A stretch of 49,828 bases of DNA, taken from assembly GCA_964534995.1 (NCBI GenBank), contig CAZHSC010000019.1:1-49828 (forward strand), read 5' to 3'. This DNA is from JAJTFW01 sp964534995 (lineage in GTDB: Bacteria; Bacteroidota; Bacteroidia; AKYH767-A; OLB10). Under the pieces are notes generated by a model, which was not told the DNA's origin, ran no database searches, and was given only the letters and a program-made list of their open reading frames with translations. Every line of letters begins with the position of its first letter. Position 1 is the stretch's first letter. Of the stretch, positions 44,605 through 49,828 are shown one piece after another. The translations under genes were made by a program, and so were the position numbers.

Positions 44605-45285
44605 TTATGAAGAACGGGATGTGATTTCCGGCCATAACCTCGCCAGTGTGGTTTTAAGTGACTCCATAGCTTCGTGTATTTTCCAGGCTTTCCTGTTACG
44701 GGCTTCCACCCTGTTGGAAATAGCCCGGATCTGAACAGATGGTACATGAAGGCTGTTACAGGCATAGAAAAAGGCCGCCCCTTCCATCGATTCAATCTCC
44801 GCCGACGATCGCTTTTTAAACTGCCTGATGCTATGGTCAGTACCATGAACGGTATTCACCGTGCTGGCCCGTACTTTCCGTAAACCGCTTGTCGGCAATT
44901 GGGTAGGAAGAGGGTATAATCGCCCTTCCGTAAAAGGAAATTCACACTTTTCCGCAAGCTTCAATTGAAAAATATCAAGGTATTCATCATGGTCTTCCGC
45001 TCCCAGGTCCCCAAATTCATCCGTTAAAACCTCCACCACATCCCCGGGTAAAATATCCTCTCTGAAGCTGCCTGCAAGTCCTATATTAACAGCCAGATCA
45101 AAAGGATACAAAGAAAGTACCCTGCCCAGGTGAAAAGCAGTGGCATGAATTCCAACGCCGGTAACCAACAATTGCACATGATCGAGGTACGGATGCTTAA
45201 TGAGCCCCTTTTCCTGAACCGCCCCGGGCACCAAACAATTCATTTCGGACGGGGTGGCGGCAACAAAAAGAAGCCTCTCTTGCAT
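44605..45285 (-). CDS. mqnB: Futalosine hydrolase
   Basis: A 226-residue nucleoside-phosphorylase-fold protein. It starts MQERLLFVAATPSEM and has LLVTGVGIHATAF, VNIGLAGSF, GDVVEVLTDEFGDLG and EDHDEYLDIFQL, and the substrate-binding IESMEGAAFFYAC. This pattern belongs to MqnB, which splits futalosine to dehypoxanthinyl futalosine and hypoxanthine in menaquinone synthesis. ATGs at 45309, 45291 and 45285 are in frame; the first is upstream of a perfect -7 box at 45296-45303 and so unlikely. 45285 gives the standard N-terminus. Divergent from queD. Confidence 0.9.
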   Translation of the reverse strand: MQERLLFVAATPSEMNCLVPGAVQEKGLIKHPYLDHVQLLVTGVGIHATAFHLGRVLSLYPFDLAVNIGLAGSFREDILPGDVVEVLTDEFGDLGAEDHDEYLDIFQLKLAEKCEFPFTEGRLYPLPTQLPTSGLRKVRASTVNTVHGTDHSIRQFKKRSSAEIESMEGAAFFYACNSLHVPSVQIRAISNRVEARNRKAWKIHEAMESLKTTLARLWPEITSRSS

Positions 45286-45295
45286 AGTCATGATA

Positions 45296-45303
45296 CAAAG
45301 ATA
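45296..45303 (-). promoter_or_regulatory. Candidate -7 box of mqnB, very close to the start codon
   Basis: Reads TATCTTTG on the minus strand, a perfect TAnnTTTG. The transcript would begin about six bases downstream, so the mRNA would have almost no leader before the ATG at 45285. No TTG at 17-23 bases upstream was found. Confidence 0.45.
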
Positions 45304-45358
45304 ATGCAAAGTATTGTCGCAGTGTAAATTGTGACTATGAAAGATCAGGAAAATGAAC

Positions 45359-45366
45359 TAATTTTG
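45359..45366 (+). promoter_or_regulatory. Candidate -7 box for queD-folE
   Basis: TAATTTTG, a perfect TAnnTTTG element, ends 32 bases before the ATG of queD at 45399. A TTG lies 27 bases upstream, longer than the usual spacer. Confidence 0.4.
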
Positions 45367-45398
45367 CAGGTTACTGTTAAGAAATGTAACATCGAATT

Positions 45399-45812
45399 AT
45401 GGTATATATCACACGCAGAGAACGGTTCAATGCTGCCCATAAACTCTTCAGAGAAAGCTGGACGGATGAGAAAAACCGTGAAATCTTCGGGAAATGCTCC
45501 AATCCGAACTGGCATGGACATAATTACGATTTATTTGTTACAGTAAAAGGAAAGATAAACCCTGATACGGGATTCGTCATTGACTTGAAATTTCTAAGCA
45601 GGCTGATCAAAGAAAGAGTTATTGATAAACTGGATCATAAGAACATCAACCTTGATGTTGATTTTATGGAAGGCAGGATGGCATCTACAGAAGTACTGGC
45701 AGAAGCCATATGGGAACAGCTGGAAGCGCCGGTACGGGGACAGGGATGCCAGTTACATTCCATCAGGTTGTATGAAACAGAAAATAATTACGTAGAATAT
45801 TTTGGCTCTTAA
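45399..45812 (+). CDS. queD: 6-carboxytetrahydropterin synthase / PTPS family
   Basis: A 137-residue protein of the 6-pyruvoyl-tetrahydropterin synthase family. Zinc ligands are in FNAAHKL (His) and NWHGHNY (two His), and the catalytic Cys lies in FGKCSNPN. DHKNINLDVDF and IRLYETENNYVEYF complete the signature. It converts dihydroneopterin triphosphate, made by the folE product encoded 11 bases downstream, toward queuosine (QueD) or to a tetrahydropterin. The immediate pairing with folE supports a shared pterin route; queC and queE are not in the window. Confidence 0.92.
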   Translation: MVYITRRERFNAAHKLFRESWTDEKNREIFGKCSNPNWHGHNYDLFVTVKGKINPDTGFVIDLKFLSRLIKERVIDKLDHKNINLDVDFMEGRMASTEVLAEAIWEQLEAPVRGQGCQLHSIRLYETENNYVEYFGS

Positions 45813-45823
45813 AACAGATTAAA

Positions 45824-46459
45824 GTGACCACTCACAAACACATACCTCATGATGAGGAAACAGACGGCTACTCCAAAATAGACCTGTATAACCAGGAGAA
45901 AGTGGACAGGCTGTCGGCACATTATAAATTTATTATTGATGAAATCGGGGAACAATCCGACCGGGAAGGGCTGTTAAAAACACCGGAACGCGTGGCGAAG
46001 GCCATTCAGTTTCTCACCCATGGTTATGACCTGGACCCGGTGGGTATATTGAATTCGGCAAAATTCAAAGAAGACTATAAGCAGATGGTCATTGTGAAAG
46101 ACATTGAACTGTACAGTATGTGCGAGCACCATATGCTGCCCTTCTTTGGCAAAGCGCATGTGGCCTATATCCCCAATAAATACATTGTGGGTCTCAGCAA
46201 AATACCGCGCGTAGTTGATGCCTTCTCCCGCAGGTTACAGGTGCAGGAGAGGCTGACTACTGAGATCAGGGATTGCATACAGGAAACGCTTCAGCCCATA
46301 GGCGTAGCGGTAGTAATAGAAGCCCAGCATTTGTGTATGCAGATGCGTGGGGTACAAAAACAAAACAGCGTAACCACCACCTCAGCGTTTACAGGCGAAT
46401 TTGAAAACGACAGGACGAGAAGCGAATTTATTTCCCTGATAAGGGGAAAGTTGCATTGA
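45824..46459 (+). CDS. folE: GTP cyclohydrolase I
   Basis: A 211-residue FolE. The zinc and active-site residues are visible: CEHHMLPFFGKAHVAYIP (Cys and His) and LCMQMRGVQKQNS (second Cys). GLSKIPRVVDAFSRRLQVQE is the conserved subunit-interface stretch. It converts GTP to 7,8-dihydroneopterin triphosphate. The start codon is GTG at 45824, 11 bases after queD; no in-frame ATG precedes the conserved part. The 30-residue polar N-terminal extension is typical. Confidence 0.95.
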   Translation: MTTHKHIPHDEETDGYSKIDLYNQEKVDRLSAHYKFIIDEIGEQSDREGLLKTPERVAKAIQFLTHGYDLDPVGILNSAKFKEDYKQMVIVKDIELYSMCEHHMLPFFGKAHVAYIPNKYIVGLSKIPRVVDAFSRRLQVQERLTTEIRDCIQETLQPIGVAVVIEAQHLCMQMRGVQKQNSVTTTSAFTGEFENDRTRSEFISLIRGKLH

Positions 46460-46514
46460 TGCTGCATCAGGTGCTGTGCAAAATAAATATAATCTGAAAA
46501 AAAAAATTACAACT

Positions 46515-47384
46515 ATGAAAGCATATATCTTCCCGGGACAGGGATCACAATTTTGCGGAATGGGCAAAGACCTGTATGATCAGTCAGACCTGGCCAAAGC
46601 CATGTTTGAGCAGGCAAATGAAATCACCGGCTTCCGTATTTCAGACCTCATGTTTAACGGAACCGAAGAGGATTTACGTCAGACAAAAGTGACACAGCCT
46701 GCCATTTTTCTGCATTCGGTCATCCAGGCAAGGGTGATGGGCGATGCTTTTCAGCCGGATATGGTGGCCGGGCATTCTGTGGGCGAACTTTCCGCGCTGG
46801 TAGCCAACGGTGCGCTGAGTTTTGAAGACGGCCTCAGACTGGTCATCGTAAGGGCCAATGCCATGCAGGCCGCCTGCGAAGCTACACCCGGTACCATGGC
46901 CGCGATACTGGCGCTGGATGATCATAAGGTTGAGGAAATCTGCGCGGAAACGGAAGGTGTAGTGGTAGCGGCAAATTACAATTGTCCAGGACAGCTGGTA
47001 ATTTCCGGCGAGTTGCCGGCTGTGCAGCAAGCCTGTGAAAAGATGAAGGCGGCAGGGGCAAAACGCGCCCTCATGCTCAATGTAGGAGGTGCTTTTCACA
47101 GCCCCCTCATGGAGCCCGCCCGTGCAGCCCTGGCAGCTGCCGTAGAAGCGACGCCCTTTCACACGCCCTCCTGCCCTATTTACCAAAACTTTACGGCAAG
47201 GCCTCACCGTAATATTACCGAAATAAAGAAAAATCTGAGTGAACAGCTAACCGCGCCGGTAAAATGGACGCAGAGCGTGGAAAACATGGTGGCTGATGGC
47301 GCCAGCACCTTCACCGAAATAGGACCCGGAAAAGTATTGCAGGGACTGGTGAAAAAAATATACAAAGAAGCCGTCATTGCCTGA
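46515..47384 (+). CDS. fabD: Malonyl-CoA-acyl carrier protein transacylase
   Basis: A 289-residue FabD of normal length. FPGQGSQFCGMGKDLY at the N-terminus, the nucleophile Ser in VAGHSVGELSAL, the Arg of IVRANAMQ and the His in GAFHSPLM form the family's active site. It loads malonyl onto ACP for fatty-acid synthesis. A GTG at 46476 is in frame, but MKAYIFPGQGSQ from 46515 is the regular N-terminus. Follows folE by 55 bases. Confidence 0.96.
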   Translation: MKAYIFPGQGSQFCGMGKDLYDQSDLAKAMFEQANEITGFRISDLMFNGTEEDLRQTKVTQPAIFLHSVIQARVMGDAFQPDMVAGHSVGELSALVANGALSFEDGLRLVIVRANAMQAACEATPGTMAAILALDDHKVEEICAETEGVVVAANYNCPGQLVISGELPAVQQACEKMKAAGAKRALMLNVGGAFHSPLMEPARAALAAAVEATPFHTPSCPIYQNFTARPHRNITEIKKNLSEQLTAPVKWTQSVENMVADGASTFTEIGPGKVLQGLVKKIYKEAVIA

Positions 47385-47514
47385 CGCATTGTACCGCAAC
47401 CCGAATGCCGGAAATAAGAAAGCATCCCACAGGCACCTCTTTACAAGAAGAGTGACCGGAGGCCTCCTCTGAACAGAAAACCAAAATACATCCCAATACT
47501 TTACCCAAAACAAG

Positions 47515-48867
47515 ATGGATCTTCATCCGCTGAATGCAATTTCACCCGTTGACGGACGCTACAGAAATGCCTGTGCCGAACTGGCGCTTTATTTTTCGGA
47601 GGAGGCGCTGATGCGCTACCGCGTCATGGTGGAAGTTGAATACTTTATCGAACTGTGTGAACTGCCCTTGCCCCAGCTGGCATCCTTCGACACAAACCGG
47701 TCAAAGCAGCTGAGGAATATTTATCATGATTTTAAGCATGAAGACGCCCTTCACATCAAATCCATTGAAAAAACCACCAACCACGATGTTAAAGCCATTG
47801 AATATTTCCTGAAAGAAAAGTTCGATCTTCTGGGACTCGGGGAATACAAAGAATTTATTCATTTCGGCCTTACTTCGCAGGACATCAATAATACCGCCAT
47901 TCCGCTCAGCCTGCGCGAAGCCAACATGCTGATATACCTGCCGGCCATCAAAGCCATCAGCGAAAAGATCCTGCTGGTATCGCGCGAATGGAAAGACATT
48001 CCCATGCTGGCAAGGACCCATGGACAACCGGCTTCCCCTACCCGGCTTGGTAAGGAAATTTATATTTTTCATCACAGGCTGCAAACGCAACTCGAACTCC
48101 TGAACGCGATTGCCTATTCGGCCAAATTCGGCGGCGCCACCGGTAATTTCAACGCTCACGCTATCGCATATCCGCAAATAGACTGGATCATGTTCAGCGA
48201 CCGGTTCATCAAAAGGCTTGGCCTCAGCCGCAGCGCCTACACAACGCAGATTGAACATTATGATAACATGGCAGCGCTTTTCGACACCATGAAACGCATC
48301 AACACCATCCTGATAGATCTTTCCCGCGACATGTGGACCTATATATCGATGAACTACTTCACCCAGCGGATAGTTGCGGATGAAGTAGGCTCTTCGGCCA
48401 TGCCCCACAAAGTGAATCCCATTGATTTTGAAAATGCGGAGGGAAATTTCGGGATGGCCAATGCTTTATTTGAACACCTCAGTGCCAAGCTGCCCATCTC
48501 CAGGCTGCAGAGAGATCTTACCGACTCCACCGTTTTGCGGAACATCGGCGTGCCTTTCGCACATACCCTCATCGCCTGTAAGTCGCTGCTGAAGGGATTC
48601 AGTAAAGTTAGCGTTAACCGGCCTGCTATTGACCATGACCTGTCGGATAACTGGGCAGTGGTTGCCGAAGCTATACAGACCATCCTGCGCAGAGAAGCCT
48701 ATCCCAATCCGTATGAGGCCCTGAAGTCGCTGACACGAACCGGCGAGAAAATTAATCCGGAAACGCTTGAAAAATTCATCAACGGACTTGACGTCAGTGA
48801 AAAAATAAAAGCAGAACTGAAAGCTATTACCCCCTTCAGCTATACGGGACTCGTTAAAGATTTTTAA
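47515..48867 (+). CDS. purB: Adenylosuccinate lyase
   Basis: A 450-residue fumarase/aspartase superfamily enzyme of PurB type. Conserved regions are RYRNACAELALYFSEE at the start, KTTNHDVKAIEYFLKE, HFGLTSQDINNTA, MLARTHGQPASPTRLGKE with the catalytic His, and the signature SSAMPHKVNPIDFENAEG. It acts twice in purine synthesis, releasing fumarate from SAICAR and from adenylosuccinate. The start at 47515 (MDLHPLNAISPVDGRY) is standard. Convergent with the lutA-like gene. Confidence 0.97.
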   Translation: MDLHPLNAISPVDGRYRNACAELALYFSEEALMRYRVMVEVEYFIELCELPLPQLASFDTNRSKQLRNIYHDFKHEDALHIKSIEKTTNHDVKAIEYFLKEKFDLLGLGEYKEFIHFGLTSQDINNTAIPLSLREANMLIYLPAIKAISEKILLVSREWKDIPMLARTHGQPASPTRLGKEIYIFHHRLQTQLELLNAIAYSAKFGGATGNFNAHAIAYPQIDWIMFSDRFIKRLGLSRSAYTTQIEHYDNMAALFDTMKRINTILIDLSRDMWTYISMNYFTQRIVADEVGSSAMPHKVNPIDFENAEGNFGMANALFEHLSAKLPISRLQRDLTDSTVLRNIGVPFAHTLIACKSLLKGFSKVSVNRPAIDHDLSDNWAVVAEAIQTILRREAYPNPYEALKSLTRTGEKINPETLEKFINGLDVSEKIKAELKAITPFSYTGLVKDF

Positions 48868-48965
48868 AAGGTACGCCTGCTCATTGCATTCATTGAATAT
48901 TTTTCAAACAAAAGATTTGACCATCACAAAGCGGTCCGGAATTTCTATTGAATCGGAAATAAAAA

Positions 48966-49685
48966 TCACCACCCGGATGTAAGCACATCCGCAAAATGAA
49001 CGGTTTTTAAAGGTATTTTTTGCTGAGTGACAATACCGTTCAGGTGCATCAGGCACAAAGGATCATTGGAAATAATGGTATCAGCACCTATGTTGAGAAT
49101 TGAATGAATTAGTTCCATTCCCATCTTCACTGTCAGCGACTCATTTTTGCGGTCGAGCCCCCCTCCTATCCCACAGCAATGGTTCCCTTCTTCAAATGGA
49201 ACCAGTTCCAGGTTACGTACTTTAGACAGCAACAATTTCAAATGGTTCTCACTTTTAGGTTCATACTGCACAGTACAGGATTTAACAAGTACCGCCTTCG
49301 CCTTAAAATCAGCAGCCAGGTCACTTACATGTAAAACATTCACAAGGAAGTCGCTGAGCTCATAAAAATTTTTCTGAAGCAATTTATATTCATTATGAAG
49401 CGATGAGTTGTGAAACATGGATGGGTAATACTGCTTCACGGTAAATACACAACCCGGTCCCGGGCATACAACGTATCTTTCCTCCTGGAATTCACGAATA
49501 AGTTTCTCTCCCACTTCTTTGCAATGATCCCTGTAGCCGTCTTCATAAGCCGGCTGCCCGCAACAGGTTTGATCGGGATTATAATTTACTCCGCAGCCCA
49601 CCCTTTCCAGTAACTTCAGGGTATTTCTGGCAGTTCCCGGCTGAAACTGATCCACATAACATGGTATGAACAAGTCAACAATCAC
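48966..49685 (-). CDS. lutA: LutA/YkgE-like (Fe-S) CCG-domain protein
   Basis: A 239-residue protein with two CCG domains: FIPCYVDQFQPG...NPDQTCCGQPAYEDGY at the N-terminus and VPFEEGNHCCGIGGGLDRKN near 170. This is the LutA/YkgE subunit of an L-lactate (or other hydroxy-acid) oxidation complex. LutB and LutC would be expected nearby but are not in the window; the gene before it encodes a transporter. Some such proteins act with other flavoproteins, so lactate use is only likely. The start is GTG at 49685, matching the family's usual N-terminus. Nine bases separate it from the upstream stop. Confidence 0.85.
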   Translation of the reverse strand: MIVDLFIPCYVDQFQPGTARNTLKLLERVGCGVNYNPDQTCCGQPAYEDGYRDHCKEVGEKLIREFQEERYVVCPGPGCVFTVKQYYPSMFHNSSLHNEYKLLQKNFYELSDFLVNVLHVSDLAADFKAKAVLVKSCTVQYEPKSENHLKLLLSKVRNLELVPFEEGNHCCGIGGGLDRKNESLTVKMGMELIHSILNIGADTIISNDPLCLMHLNGIVTQQKIPLKTVHFADVLTSGW

Positions 49686-49694
49686 GGGGCAATA

Positions 49695-49826
49695 TTAAAG
49701 TTTTAATTCCATAATCCGGTTTTTCTTCTGCACATTCAGCAACAACAGGATGCCGATGATGAAGAAAAATATGAGGGCAAGTATGGAGTCGCGCATGCTG
49801 CCAGTCACCTCATTGATATAACCGAA
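49695..49826 (-). CDS. MFS transporter, UMF1-like, C-terminal end (5' end outside window)
   Basis: The minus strand is open from the right edge to a TAA at 49695, giving 43 residues. The end reads FGYINEVTGSMRDSILAL, then a strongly hydrophobic helix and a basic tail (NVQKKNRIMELKL). The V-T-G-S-x-R-x-S-x-L-x-L pattern before the last helix is typical of the UMF1 family of MFS permeases. It runs into the lutA-like gene with a short gap, suggesting one operon. Confidence 0.65.
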   Translation of the reverse strand, partial: FGYINEVTGSMRDSILALIFFFIIGILLLLNVQKKNRIMELKL

Positions 49827-49828
49827 AA

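Noticed and set aside
47701..48408. Minus-strand ORF of 235 codons
   Set aside because: Antisense to purB, which is complete and has all signatures.

Overview
The window looks like one contig from a member of the Bacteroidota, probably a Sphingobacteria- or Chitinophaga-like lineage assembled from a metagenome. The grounds are three secreted proteins, two with clear C-terminal type IX secretion (T9SS) sorting domains and one with a weak one. There are also several promoter candidates of the Bacteroidota type (TTG, 17-23 bp, TAnnTTTG), and Bacteroidota-typical families (DUF5777, DUF2723, full-length Sua5, a futalosine-pathway menaquinone gene). A run of 10 Ns at 7637-7646 is a scaffold gap inside a gene. 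No rRNA, tRNA, CRISPR array, prophage or insertion sequence was recognised.

Layout. 1-5.4 kb: 3' end of an S9 peptidase, then fadN and fadA of fatty-acid beta-oxidation with a secreted MORN-type protein between them. The matching acyl-CoA dehydrogenase (fadE-like) lies at 12.8-14.6 kb. 5.4-12.6 kb: a phosphate-selective-type porin, a gapped polyprenol kinase/DUF92 fusion, an SBBP-repeat T9SS cargo protein and sua5. 14.7-17.5 kb: a DEAD/DEAH-type helicase and an FkbM methyltransferase.

17.8-23.7 kb: five same-strand genes that look like one envelope redox unit: a secreted lysyl-oxidase-like protein that has lost its copper ligands, a NapH/CcoG-like iron-sulfur membrane protein fused to TPR repeats, a membrane-anchored cytochrome c, a DUF5777 beta-barrel and a haem-binding lipoprotein. 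23.7-30.5 kb (minus strand): a compact inorganic-carbon operon in the order SulP transporter, beta-carbonic anhydrase, DabA, DabB.

30.7-33.8 kb: a small lipoprotein, the dipeptidase pepD and a spermidine-synthase-like methyltransferase. 33.8-35.7 kb: a gene-free 1.87 kb region holding a seven-unit tandem array with a period near 137 bp. Every unit carries a short G/C hairpin whose arms change in a compensatory way. 35.7-40.7 kb: a glycine-rich DUF2341 secreted protein, a DUF2723 membrane protein and a COG4324 putative aminopeptidase.

40.8-42.5 kb: a response-regulator receiver domain fused in frame to a complete glutamate dehydrogenase, the most unusual protein here. 42.6-49.8 kb: mostly housekeeping genes (psd, a secreted vWA protein, mqnB, queD, folE, fabD, purB, lutA-like) and the last 44 codons of an MFS transporter at the right edge.

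The organism appears to be a respiring heterotroph that oxidises fatty acids, makes menaquinone through futalosine and concentrates or equilibrates CO2/bicarbonate. Best candidates for undescribed biology are the receiver-glutamate dehydrogenase fusion, the covarying hairpin array and the five-gene redox cluster.
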